Shown one piece after another: positions 1 through 8,506 of a stretch of 64,000 bases of DNA. The notes under the pieces are model-generated. The model saw only the letters and a program-made list of their open reading frames with translations. It had not been told where the DNA came from and made no database searches. Made by a program: the position numbers and the translations under genes. Positions within the stretch are counted from its first letter, which is position 1. Every line of letters begins with the position of its first letter. Source of the stretch: Dactylosporangium sp. AC04546 (GTDB taxonomy: Bacteria > Actinomycetota > Actinomycetes > Mycobacteriales > Micromonosporaceae); assembly GCF_022095675.1 (NCBI RefSeq), contig NZ_JAHYSG010000003.1, positions 62,001 through 126,000 of the forward strand, written 5' to 3'.

Positions 1-407
1 CCGTCGAAACAGTCCTGGATCACTGCCTCGCCGGTAGACAGGCTCAGCTCAGCGACCGTCGGACTCCAGGTCGGCCGGCCTTCGCTGTGTATCCCGTTGA
101 GCGAAAAGATGTAGAGGCCGTTCAAGAGCTGTCCGAGCAGCGGCTCACCGACGTACGCGGCGAGCTCAATGGTGCGGTAGTCGGAAGTCGCCGACGCCTT
201 GATGAACGCCTCCAGATAGCCGTTGTAGACGGCCAGAATCCGGCTTCGCGCTTCGTCCTCGGCCGGGTTACCGGTAGGCGTTCCTGTCGCTGCGGGCGTC
301 ACCGGCATCGTGGGCCCGGTCGGCACGTCAGCGCTGCATCCGGCGGGCGCTGCCAAGGCCAGTCCCAGCATGAGGCTGAGCGCGATCCTGATTGACTGTG
401 TGTTCAT
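1..407 (-). CDS. Putative secreted lipoprotein, C-terminus off the window
   Basis: An open frame on the minus strand starts with ATG at 405-407 and runs off the left edge, so 135 residues are visible. The N-terminus is a short lipoprotein signal peptide: a hydrophobic stretch followed by the lipobox LAAPAGC, then a Pro/Thr-rich linker, which predicts attachment to the outer face of the membrane. A GGGGAGAG ribosome site sits 6-7 bases before the ATG. The visible mature part (YNGYLEAF..., ending ...AVIQDCFDG) resembles small actinobacterial lipoproteins of unknown function found near conjugation genes. No enzymatic motif is visible. It is truncated by the window, not biologically. Confidence 0.7.
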   Translation of the reverse strand, partial: MNTQSIRIALSLMLGLALAAPAGCSADVPTGPTMPVTPAATGTPTGNPAEDEARSRILAVYNGYLEAFIKASATSDYRTIELAAYVGEPLLGQLLNGLYIFSLNGIHSEGRPTWSPTVAELSLSTGEAVIQDCFD

Positions 408-662
408 GTCACTCTCCCCCGTAGTCCAGTCATTCAGGGTTTAGCGCACATCGATGGACGTCCGCTACGCACGGCGCGGTACGCATTCGTTGCTCGCGCT
501 TCGGTAGACGCACTTGGGAGTGCGTACACCGAAGGGTGCGCAGATCAACCGGATGGACAGACCATAGACGTGGGATTGGTGCGGTCTTGTCCAGGTGAGT
601 AGGACACCTTCACACTGTGGCTTACTGCGCGGAACGCCGATGCCGCCGCGCACGTCTGACCG

Positions 663-968
663 ATGGGGGACCTTCGGATGGAATCGCCAGGAGACCGCCG
701 AGATCTGCAAACCGTGATCGATTTCCTGGGAACACCCCTGGTCGTCGACATTCTCCGAGCGATTCGCGAAGGCGGCCGGCCGCGACAGAGTCCAGAGTTC
801 TGCCGGTACGGTGACGCCGTCGAAGCTGCCATTGATGCGCTGACCGCTGCGGGGGCGGTCTGCGACCGCTGCGGGGTTGAACCGACGCTCACGTTGACAG
901 ACAAGGGCCACCTGCTCTGCTCGCTGATGGACCAAGTTGTCGACTTCGACCTCGACGAGGCTTGCTAA
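663..968 (+). CDS. Small winged-helix (HxlR/ArsR-like) DNA-binding protein
   Basis: A 101-residue protein, with ATG at 663 or an alternative ATG at 678. The body (VIDFLGTPLVVDILRAI, then an amphipathic helix AVEAAIDALTAAGAV, then LTLTDKGHLL) follows the helix-helix-wing pattern of HxlR/MarR-type regulators, in which the last element is the beta wing ending in the T.KG motif. It is probably a transcriptional regulator. Two Cys (CDRC) lie before the wing and could bind metal or act as a redox switch, but that is speculative. It lies 170 bases upstream of a second small winged-helix gene in the same direction. Confidence 0.55.
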   Translation: MGDLRMESPGDRRDLQTVIDFLGTPLVVDILRAIREGGRPRQSPEFCRYGDAVEAAIDALTAAGAVCDRCGVEPTLTLTDKGHLLCSLMDQVVDFDLDEAC

Positions 969-1137
969 TCGGTCGTGCCCCGACGCCCGAGGTACGCCAT
1001 TTCGTCGGAGCGGCGCTCAGAAATTTCGGTCTTCTGCCAAGAATGCTGATACTTCCTTGACGCCCCAGGCACAACCACACGCAGACTGTCCTTCGAAGTG
1101 CCGAACGTCGATGTATCTGTCGAGTGCCGGCTGTTCA

Positions 1138-1497
1138 ATGGGGGACGGTGACGTGGAGTTTGGCGATCTCCTGGAGATCCGGGAACTGCTGCAGTACCAA
1201 CACGTGATCGGTGCCGTGGTCTGTCTCGGCGAGCGCCCGATGCGCTACGGCGAGCTCGGCAGTGCGATCACGGAGTGGACCGGCTGCCGCATCGGCGACG
1301 GCGAGGTGACCCGGACCGTCCACCGGCTGGTCGAGAGCGGGCTCGCCGACGAGGCTTACGTGCAAGGGCACCGCCTGCTCGTCCTCACGGCAGCGGGCAT
1401 GCAGCGGCTCGACACGATCCGCGCCCTGGGGGGCGCCCTGCGCCAACCGGAAATCGGGGCCGCCAGTTCGTCGGTACGGGCTGATGACCAACGTTGA
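1138..1497 (+). CDS. Small winged-helix regulator (HxlR-like)
   Basis: About 119 residues from the ATG at 1138; a GTG at 1150 is an alternative start. The fold pattern matches its upstream neighbour: LLQYQHVIGAVVCLGERPM, a recognition-helix region (GDGEVTRTVHRLVESGLAD) and a wing (RLLVLTAAGMQRL). This is the arrangement of HxlR-family regulators (L..RPMRYGEL..., V...L..LV..GL). The ligand and target are unknown. The frame is open further upstream, but that part is low-complexity and not coding-like, so I chose the later start. Confidence 0.55.
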   Translation: MGDGDVEFGDLLEIRELLQYQHVIGAVVCLGERPMRYGELGSAITEWTGCRIGDGEVTRTVHRLVESGLADEAYVQGHRLLVLTAAGMQRLDTIRALGGALRQPEIGAASSSVRADDQR

Positions 1498-1578
1498 CGG
1501 CTGGCGGGCGAGCCGCACCGCTGATGCCGCTGAACCGCCGGCAGGAAGCATCCGATCAACCGCAGCTCGGCGGAGCCG

Positions 1579-2325
1579 GTGAACGCCGGGACCGCCGTGG
1601 CAATGGCCGGTGTCGGAGTCGCGATCGGGCCTGTCGCGCGCTTCGAGGCGTTTCGAAGCTCCGTGCCCGCCGGCCTACCGCCGCGATCAGCTTGCCCCCG
1701 TTGCGGTCGCGCGCTGTTCGGAGCCGGCCTCAATTGGCGCAGCTGGACCGTTGCCCTCCGGGGCGATTGCCGTTCGTGCGGGTTGCACACGCGTCCACCG
1801 CTCGCTCCCATCGCCATCGCGATGGGAGCAGCGTTCGCGGCACTGACAATGTCCGTCGATGCACTGCTGCCACTACTGGCCTATTGCTTCGTGGCCGCCG
1901 TCGGAATCACGCTCGCCGCCGTCGATGTTGCGGTCCACCGCCTGCCGAACCGGCTGACTGTCCTGCTGGCCATCGGCACCACAACGCTGTTCGCAATCCA
2001 CGCCGCCGCCGCGGATGACAGCAGACAGCTCTTGGAATCAGTGGCCTCCGGCGCTGGCATGGCGTTGAGCTACGTACTGATGTCCTCGCTCACTGGCGGC
2101 GGGATCGGGCTCGGCGACGCCAAGCTGGCTCTCGGTCTGGGGATCGCCGCTGGCTGGCTGGGATGGCGGTCCACGCTCGTCGCCGGAATGCTAGGCCTGC
2201 TCCTCACTGGCCTCGCAGCGGTCGCGCTGCTCCTTCTCGGACGCGCAGGACGAGGGGACTCCATTCCTCACGGACCCTTCATGGTCCTCGCAACGCTCGG
2301 GACGGTAGTCCTGATGCACGCGTGA
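1579..2325 (+). CDS. Prepilin peptidase (A24 family, type IV leader peptidase)
   Basis: A 248-residue integral membrane aspartic protease that would cleave (and in some members methylate) the leader of type IV prepilin-like proteins. Visible features are the paired cysteine motifs CPRC (39-42) and CRSC (64-67) of the cytoplasmic zinc-binding loop, a first catalytic Asp in AAVDVAVHRLPN (D116), and the hallmark GLGD motif (D180), with about six to seven hydrophobic segments. The GTG at 1579 is the start; an ATG at 1603 is possible. No pilin or secretion ATPase gene is nearby, so its substrates must be encoded elsewhere. Confidence 0.85.
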   Translation: MNAGTAVAMAGVGVAIGPVARFEAFRSSVPAGLPPRSACPRCGRALFGAGLNWRSWTVALRGDCRSCGLHTRPPLAPIAIAMGAAFAALTMSVDALLPLLAYCFVAAVGITLAAVDVAVHRLPNRLTVLLAIGTTTLFAIHAAAADDSRQLLESVASGAGMALSYVLMSSLTGGGIGLGDAKLALGLGIAAGWLGWRSTLVAGMLGLLLTGLAAVALLLLGRAGRGDSIPHGPFMVLATLGTVVLMHA

Positions 2326-2597
2326 TTACCGATCCGCCCAAACGAAGACCGCCCCGCGTGCATCGGGCCACCCAGGAGGCTTCCGCGGTCGCAGCACTCG
2401 CATCGGTGACTGGACGGTGCGAAGACGGACCGAGAACCAGCGGGGCCTAAATACATCGATCGGCTCGAATGCTGCACGCGTCGCCGGGTAAGCCCGCAGC
2501 CCACGACTAGAGATTGCCCCGGTCGTCAGAGCACGTTCTCGTCAGGTCGAGGGACGACACGAACCAGCGCCGCGGCGGTTCGGTGAGGGACGGACCG

Positions 2598-3398
2598 TCA
2601 GGGCTTCCTGCCCACCGCGCCGAAGATCGACGCGTCCACCGGCAGCGGATGCTCCTCGGCATCCGGATCGGCCCGCCAGTCGCCGACCGCGACAACGCCA
2701 GGCTCCACGAAGTCGAGCCCGGCAAAGAACTCGCAGAACTCGGCTCTGTCCCGCGGATAGACGTCGGACTTACCGATGCGTAACGTCTCGTCCCAGTTGG
2801 CGGCCAGTTCCGGGGTGAGGAACTCTTCCGTGGCGCATGACATGGTCAGGTAGCTGCCCGACGGCAGCGCATCCAGCAGCGTCCGTACGACGCTGCGCGC
2901 GGCTGCCTGGTCGGGCAGGAAGTGCGCGATCGCGATGAGCATCAGCGCCACTGGCTGGCCCAGATCGAGCGTCTCCATCACCGCGGGGTCGGAGAGGATC
3001 CGCTCTGGGTTGCGCAGGTCTTCCTCGATGTAGCGGGTGCGCCCTTCCGGCGTGCTGCTCAACAACGCCCTGGCGTGGGCCATCACCATCGGGTCGTTGT
3101 CGACGTACACAATTCGAGCGTCCGGCGCGACGCGCTGCGCCACCTCGTGGGTGTTATCGGCGGTCGGCAGTCCAGTGCCAACGTCCAGGAACTGACGGAT
3201 GCCGACTTCGCCGGCCAGATACCGCACGGTCCGCTGCAGGAACGCGCGGTTGGCCCGAGCGGCGATCCGGGCAGCCGGATAGGACTTCGCCAGTAGGTCA
3301 CCTGACTCCCGGTCGGCGGCGAAGTTGTCCTTGCCGCCAAGCCAGTAGTTGTATCGCCTGGCCGGGTGCGGGACTCCACTGTCGAGCCTGTCCATCAT
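2598..3398 (-). CDS. SAM-dependent methyltransferase, SAV2177/DUF574-like
   Basis: 266 residues from an ATG at 3396-3398 (tandem ATGs) preceded by GGGAGA. The N-terminus (VPHPARRYNYWLGGKDNFAADR) is the signature of the actinobacterial SAV2177/DUF574 methyltransferase family. Motif I for SAM binding is LDVGTGLPT (about 71-79) and the acidic strand-2 residue is in YVDND (98-102). The frame is open a further 79 codons upstream without family similarity, so I reject the longer start. Substrates of this expanded family are mostly unknown. It stands alone with no evident operon. Confidence 0.85.
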   Translation of the reverse strand: MMDRLDSGVPHPARRYNYWLGGKDNFAADRESGDLLAKSYPAARIAARANRAFLQRTVRYLAGEVGIRQFLDVGTGLPTADNTHEVAQRVAPDARIVYVDNDPMVMAHARALLSSTPEGRTRYIEEDLRNPERILSDPAVMETLDLGQPVALMLIAIAHFLPDQAAARSVVRTLLDALPSGSYLTMSCATEEFLTPELAANWDETLRIGKSDVYPRDRAEFCEFFAGLDFVEPGVVAVGDWRADPDAEEHPLPVDASIFGAVGRKP

Positions 3399-3949
3399 CA
3401 CAGTCTCCCGGTCTGAAGACAGCATCGTAGTCGATGATGTCCGATTGCGGCGACATTGGATCGTCTCGGCTATTTGAGCAGCTTCTTCGTCACGCCCGCA
3501 GAGGAGCGGCAGCAAACCGCCGTCTGTCCCTCCGTCCGAGCTGGCCGCGTTGCGTCCGTCGGCGCACACGCTCGGCGCGGTTGTGGTGGACGACGCCCAT
3601 CCTCCCAGGCTGGCTGGGCCCGGCGGCATGCGCACAGCTAAACGATACGCAGGTTACGAAGCGCGGCACGGCTGGTCGGCTGACCGGACGAGCGCCGCCG
3701 ACGCGGCGGACGTCATCGGCCGACGGAAGCCTCATGGCGGCGGATCCATCCATCCAGGGCGAGCCAGCCACGTCCGGACACTTCGATCCCGTGTCGCTGC
3801 GTGCACGCGCGGATCGCACGATTCCGCTCACGATCTTTCCCATTTGTGCCGCTGGCGACCGGCCGCCGACGCCGCGGCCCTGGCCTGTTCGGGGGCAGTG
3901 CCAGCCCAGCCGACGCTGACGTCGATCAGCCGGATGCACTCAAGCCGTC
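3399..3949. other. Intergenic stretch, no supported gene
   Basis: About 550 bases upstream of the methyltransferase gene. All six frames contain only low-quality open frames rich in Arg/Pro/Ala. I see no RNA gene or strong hairpin. The right end runs into a transposase remnant, so this may be eroded mobile-element DNA. Confidence 0.5.
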
Positions 3950-4260
3950 GACGTCGCTCAGGCCAGCAGCAGTAACAACGGTCTGGAAGATCCTGCGCAC
4001 CGCCGGGATCGACCCGCCCCGGACCGGGTCGCCACCACCTGGGCGCAGTTCCTGCGCTCGCGGGCCGACGCGCTGGTGGCGGACTTCATCGAGATCATCA
4101 CGCTGACTGGCACCAGGTCGTACATCGTCGCCGTCATCGAGCACGCCAGCCGCCGCGTCCGTGGCCTCGGCGCGACCGCGCACACGACCGCCGTGTGATG
4201 ACCGAGACCGCCCGCAACCTCGTCACGGACCTCGATGATGCGGGATGCTTCGCATCGATA
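3950..4260 (+). pseudogene. Decayed integrase-core (DDE) transposase fragment
   Basis: Pieces of an actinobacterial integrase-core transposase can be read in more than one frame: TVWKILRTAGID, then WAQFLRSRADALVADF, then TGTRSYIVAVIEHASRRV, then a frame change to TETARNLVTDLDDAG. Those blocks match, in order, the region around the first catalytic Asp of rve-type transposases. The frame changes and the loss of everything downstream show it is dead. No terminal repeats are recognisable. Confidence 0.6.
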
Positions 4261-4379
4261 GACGAACTCGGCATCGAGGCCGCCGCATCCGCCGCACGGC
4301 GCAAGGCGGCAAGCAACGGCCACTCCTCGATGATCGCCGTCTCGATGGTGGGGGCGGACGACGGCTTCGAGCCCTGACA

Positions 4380-4921
4380 ACGCTGCCAGACCCGGTGCAG
4401 GGTTGATTCCTCGGTCCAGCTCGTAGGCTTGCAGGATGGCTGCAAGTGCCTCCCATGCGTCCAGCCAGCTGAAGCAGCCAGGTGCTCCGCTGCGGTGTCG
4501 AGGATGGGCACGAACCTGGCCCACGCCCGCTCAGCTTCTCGTCTGGCGCCGACGCCAAGCGGGCGTGTGCAGCCCACGCAGCCATGCCTCACGTTGATCG
4601 AGCAGTGTGGTGCCCCGGGAACTCGGGAACTGACCAGCTGCGCGTGATCAAGGCGAAAGAACGCCATGATCGCGTCGAGACCCGCGCCGCAGAACAGCGT
4701 CGTCGCGAGCATCCTCTGCTGCGGCAGCCGTTGCCATCTGTTCGCGCGCCTGAACGATCAACGCAAGTGCGGACGCAGCGGACGAGGTACTCGCGGGTCT
4801 GGTAGGCGGCGTTGCTGGCCAGGCCCTCGTAGAAGTTGACGGTCCACGACCGCAGTGGGGGCTGACCACCGACCACGGCGACGACGTCCAGCTCCGGGCA
4901 TGATGACCGACTCAAGATCAT
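4380..4921 (-). pseudogene. Frameshifted hypothetical gene remnant
   Basis: Coding-like peptide runs occur in order on the minus strand but in different frames: MILSRSSCPELDVVAVVGG...FYEGLASNAAYQTREYLVR, then LALIVQAREQMATAAAAEDA, then MAFFRLDHAQLVSSRVPG and WARFVPILDTAAEHLA, then WLDAWEALAAILQAYELDRG. A single gene of about 180 codons broken by several frameshifts explains this best. I do not recognise the family. It lies head-to-head with the nucleoside-phosphorylase gene. Confidence 0.35.
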
Positions 4922-4982
4922 CACCAGCCCACCGTAGTCGTCGTACGCTACGTGAGGTTCTCTGAACGAGCGGAGTGTGCGC

Positions 4983-6491
4983 ATGCAGCAGACGGCCCCG
5001 CAGGCCCGAGTCGTCATCCTGACCGCCTTGGACGTCGAGTACCGCGCGGTGCGGGCGCACCTGACCGGCATCGTCGACGCGCCGCACTCGACCGGCACGC
5101 TGTTCGAGGTCGGCGACCTGCGTGATGGCTCGTGCCGGATCGCAGTCGGGCTCACCGGCTCGGGAAACACCAACGCCGCCGTCGTGGCAGAGCGGGCTAT
5201 CGCGACATTTCAGCCACGGGCGCTGTTCTTCGTCGGTATCGCAGGCGCGCTGCACTCCGATCTTGCCCTGGGTGACGTCATCTTCGCCACGAAGGTGTAC
5301 GCGTACCAGGGAGGCCGCGCGGACGACCAGGGCTTCCACGCCGCACCCGAGACGTGGTACCCGGCGCATTCGCTGGAGCAGCTCGCGCACCGGCTCGCCC
5401 GCACCGACGCGTGGCGCACCACGCTGCCCGACGGTGACGTCCGCCACCTGTACCTTCGCCCAGTTGCCGCCGGCGAGGTGGTCCTCAACTCGGCCGCGCA
5501 CCCGCTGCGCGAACAGCTCAGCCGGCATTACGCGGACGCGGCGGCGGTGGAGATGGAGAGCGCAGGCGCCGCCCGGGCGGGCCAGCTGAACGGAGCACTG
5601 CCCACGCTGGCCATTCGCGGTATCAGCGATCGCGCGGACGGCCGGAAGTACGACACCGATGCCGGCGGCCATCAGGAACACGCCATGATCGGCGCCGCCG
5701 CGCTGGCCATCGCCCTGGCGGCACTTGTACCCGCCGGGGAGTCCCCCGCAGACCCGGCCGTGCCGGTGAAACAGCAGAACATCACCGCATACGGCGGTCT
5801 GGCCGTCGGCGCACTCGATGGCAACGTCCACCTCCACCGCGAACCTCTACACGCCAACCTGTGGCAGAGTTTGGCTCAGCCTGCGACAGTGATCTGGCGG
5901 GCCGACCGCAGCCGCCACCCGAACACATTGGAGCGCAACGCTGTCGAGCTTCACCTTGTGCCGATCGGCGAGATCGGCCGGGTCCCAGTGCGACGGCTCG
6001 CCGAAGTCGCCGGTGAGCTAGCCACAGTAGGCCGCTCCATGGGGCTGTTCACCGCTGGCCAGGCGCTCGACGTCGACACGGACGGCCTGTTCGCCTGGGC
6101 TATCGCGACAGGTTTTCAGTTCGGGCCGGCTGGCCTCCTCGTCGATCGCTACGGGCAGCGGTCGGGATGGTGGCCGCTGCCGCACGACACTCTCGGGGGA
6201 ATTCTCGACGAAAAGGACCTGATCGATCGAATGACCGCGATGCTGGACGCCCTGATGGCGTTGCGGCTGCCCACCGCCGACCGGTACGCGCCGGCGGTGG
6301 CCGTCGATCCAGCCACTATGGTGGCACTAGGACGTGTGCGTGACCTCCCGCGCCGGAGCGCCACCCCGAGAGTCTCACAAGGTCCCCTCCGCGTTGACGC
6401 GGAGGAGTCAATCCCCGCAGGATATGCCGGACCCGACGCAGCGGCTGAGCTGGTGGCCCGGCTGCTGGCCGCGTTCCGCAGGGGTCGCTGA
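4983..6491 (+). CDS. Nucleoside phosphorylase (MTAN-like) domain fused to an unknown C-terminal domain
   Basis: 502 residues. The ATG at 4983 has a GGAG ribosome site 7 bases upstream; the GTG at 4977 is less well placed. Residues 10-250 form a purine nucleoside phosphorylase/MTA-SAH nucleosidase-type domain: VVILTALDVEYRAV, FFVGIAGAL, the substrate motif VEMESAG (about 189-195) and SDRAD. After it, near 266-288, is a short motif (NITAYGGLAVGALDGNVHLH) of the kind seen as a linker or assembly motif in NTP-dependent conflict systems, followed by about 210 residues I do not recognise. Such phosphorylase domains occur as effector or sensor modules beside STAND ATPases. Here there is no ATPase next door, though one lies 11 kb away. 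Confidence 0.7.
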   Translation: MQQTAPQARVVILTALDVEYRAVRAHLTGIVDAPHSTGTLFEVGDLRDGSCRIAVGLTGSGNTNAAVVAERAIATFQPRALFFVGIAGALHSDLALGDVIFATKVYAYQGGRADDQGFHAAPETWYPAHSLEQLAHRLARTDAWRTTLPDGDVRHLYLRPVAAGEVVLNSAAHPLREQLSRHYADAAAVEMESAGAARAGQLNGALPTLAIRGISDRADGRKYDTDAGGHQEHAMIGAAALAIALAALVPAGESPADPAVPVKQQNITAYGGLAVGALDGNVHLHREPLHANLWQSLAQPATVIWRADRSRHPNTLERNAVELHLVPIGEIGRVPVRRLAEVAGELATVGRSMGLFTAGQALDVDTDGLFAWAIATGFQFGPAGLLVDRYGQRSGWWPLPHDTLGGILDEKDLIDRMTAMLDALMALRLPTADRYAPAVAVDPATMVALGRVRDLPRRSATPRVSQGPLRVDAEESIPAGYAGPDAAAELVARLLAAFRRGR

Positions 6492-6499
6492 CCAAGCAC

Positions 6500-6720
6500 G
6501 GCGTCGTTGTCGAGGATCGAATTTTACGAGCCGAGCCAGGTGTATCCGCGAATCGATCTTGAGTTTGGCGAAGATCTGACGGAGGTGGAAATTCACTCTG
6601 TGCGCTGTCACGCCGAGGCGCCGGGCGATCGGTTACCACTTTGTCCATGGACGGCTCGCTCAGCCGTTGTACCGCTAGAGCAGCAGCACTACCAGCCAGC
6701 GCGCGAACGCGCCGTTGACG
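6500..6720 (-). pseudogene. LuxR-type HTH regulator, C-terminal remnant
   Basis: The minus strand encodes IARRLGVTAHRVNFHLRQIF followed by AKLKIDSRIHLARLV. This is the recognition and dimer helices of a LuxR/GerE domain. The usual preceding residues (V...GLTNKE-type helix) are present upstream only in a shifted frame (ALAVQRLSEPSMDKV), so the gene is frameshifted. The rest of the regulator is missing. A dead regulator fragment. Confidence 0.6.
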
Positions 6721-6789
6721 GCGGTCACCGTACCCGTCCAGTCGGCAGTCTGGTGCCCTGTGGCGGAGCCGGTGCACTGACGTGCCAAT

Positions 6790-7065
6790 GAGCGGTCGGG
6801 AGGGAGATTGAAGATTGCGGTGACGGCATCGCCGGGATGTTGCGATGCGGGCCGCTGCTCCGGGAAGTCCCAGCCACCCTCGACTCCGGCAACTTCGGAC
6901 TCGGGAATTCGGGCAACCGCGATGAGGGCAGTCCCGGGATGACCGTTAGGACACTGACCACACGAACCTTCGACTGTTCCGCCGCCCGCCGCCGGCCCGC
7001 TCCCCGAGGTGGCCGACGGGTGTACGGAGGGCTTCAGGGGCTAACGATCCGAGCCGTGTCCCCGT
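6790..7065. other. Spacer between pseudogene fragments
   Basis: About 275 bases between the LuxR and the next coding-like fragment. The open frames are low-complexity with no recognisable domain. I see no RNA gene or clear regulatory element. Confidence 0.4.
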
Positions 7066-7310
7066 TCACGGTGTCGCTGCGTCAGCTAAGGCGGCAGCCT
7101 TGCCGTCCGCGTAGTCGGCCAGCACTACAGGGTCGCGATCTAGACAGTCGGTCCAGAAACCTGGCCGCAGCCACATACTCGGCGCCAAGCGCAGCGAACC
7201 GTCCGCTGCCAGAGCCGATGACCAACAGGTTGGAAGATGGCCGCCGACGGTCTCGAACATCTCCGGACTCCACAGCGAACCGGAGCCGTCGCTTTCGTCG
7301 TCGACGATCC
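7066..7310 (-). pseudogene. Coding-like fragment of unknown family
   Basis: A minus-strand frame encodes about 80 residues with protein-like composition: LWSPEMFETVGGHLPTCWSS, DGSLRLAP, WLRPGFWTDCLD, DYADGKAAALADA. Two adjacent TAG codons lie just upstream (near 7318) and the only internal ATG is at 7260. The piece is therefore either a 64-residue gene or, more likely, the tail of a broken one. No function is assigned. Confidence 0.35.
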
Positions 7311-7532
7311 GGACCTACTAGACATCGGTGAGATACGCAATCTCTAGTACCGGATAGACCGCCCCAACGGTGACGCCCGGGTAGGTATCCACCGGATCTC
7401 CAACGGGCTGATGATCCTGACGCACCGCACGAGAATCGCGGCGGCCGGTCGCCCTGATCGCTTCCTGGCCCAGTCTGGGTGCTGTGCCGCTGACTCAGCT
7501 GGCCAGGGGACGGCCGCAGCTACGATCTGAGA

Positions 7533-7904
7533 GTGATCATCGGGCGCGGCGAGGGCGACACCCCCGGACGCAACGACAAGGGTCTGGTGACCTATGACCG
7601 GGCCACCCGCAAGGACGCGTTCTACTGGTACAAGGCCAACTGGACCGCGACGCCGTCCGTGTACATCACCAGCCGGCGCTGGGTCGACCGGACCGACCCG
7701 GTCACGAGCGTCAAGGTGTACGGGACGGCCGACAGCGTGACCCTGAAGGTCAACGGCGTCCAGGTCGGCGCAGCGACCCCGCTGACCGGTCACGCCTACA
7801 CCTGGCCCGACGTCACGCTGGCACCGGGCACCAACACCATCGAGGTGACCGGCGTCCGCGCCGGAACGGCGTACACCGACACCGCCACCTGGACACTACG
7901 CTGA
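7533..7904 (+). pseudogene. C-terminal remnant of a glycoside hydrolase family 2 enzyme
   Basis: 123 codons that begin in the middle of a known pattern. The opening GRGEGDTPGRNDKGLVTYD and then KDAFYWYKANW are the end of the catalytic region of GH2 beta-galactosidase-like enzymes, and the following beta-rich part (VKVYGTADSVTLKVNG...TIEVTGV) matches their C-terminal Ig-like module. The catalytic residues and about 600-800 upstream residues are missing, so this is a truncated remnant even though the frame is intact. Confidence 0.65.
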
Positions 7905-8111
7905 CCGTTCCTGCACCCGCGACCGCCGGCGCCCGGTGGTTCAACGTGACCGCCGCGTGCCCCGTTTGGTATCGGGCTGGAACGATCGCGCGGCGTACCT
8001 GTTCAGGCAGAGCGCCCTGACTATTGGCACCGCAACGTCAACTGGGCGCACCCCGCGGTCGATGCGCTCATCCGCGATTCGCACGGACTTCGGGTTGAGC
8101 CGTCGCCACCC

Positions 8112-8504
8112 TCACCGCGCGGCCAATCGGTCCCATTCGTCTGTCGTCATCATCATGACCATACGACGGCCACCATCCTCATCCATTAGCCAACTATCCG
8201 GATCATTCACCGCGTCCTGCACTTGCCCCGCCGTCAATGGCGTCGCGTAATCGATGTCGACCCACCCGGATTCGTATAGCCGAATCCAGCCACGGCGGAC
8301 AAGATCGCTGACAACCTCGGCAAAGCGCGGAATGAGTAGCCGCATGCCGTCCTCGTCCAAATCCGAAGAAGACGTCGTATCACCGGTAGTTTGCCATTTC
8401 CGACGCATGCCATACTCATGGAGGACATTGTTGAGGAACGCCTGCTCAGCAGCGGTAAACATCACGGAAAATTGTTCCAATGTCAGTTCATCCCAAATAT
8501 TCAC
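8112..8504 (-). CDS. Probable immunity protein for the upstream RHS toxin
   Basis: 130 residues, acidic, with no signal peptide or membrane segment. The ATG is at 8502-8504, two bases after the stop of the RHS toxin gene, so the two must be co-transcribed. The N-terminus (IWDELTLEQFSVMFTAAEQAF) and the acidic C-terminal half (WVDIDYATPLTAGQVQDAV, MMTTDEWDRL) are typical of small cytoplasmic immunity proteins. I do not recognise the family; the call rests on position, size and charge. Its coding sequence is less GC-rich than its neighbours, as is common for variable toxin/immunity modules. Confidence 0.65.
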   Translation of the reverse strand: MNIWDELTLEQFSVMFTAAEQAFLNNVLHEYGMRRKWQTTGDTTSSSDLDEDGMRLLIPRFAEVVSDLVRRGWIRLYESGWVDIDYATPLTAGQVQDAVNDPDSWLMDEDGGRRMVMMMTTDEWDRLAAR

Positions 8505-8506
8505 GG

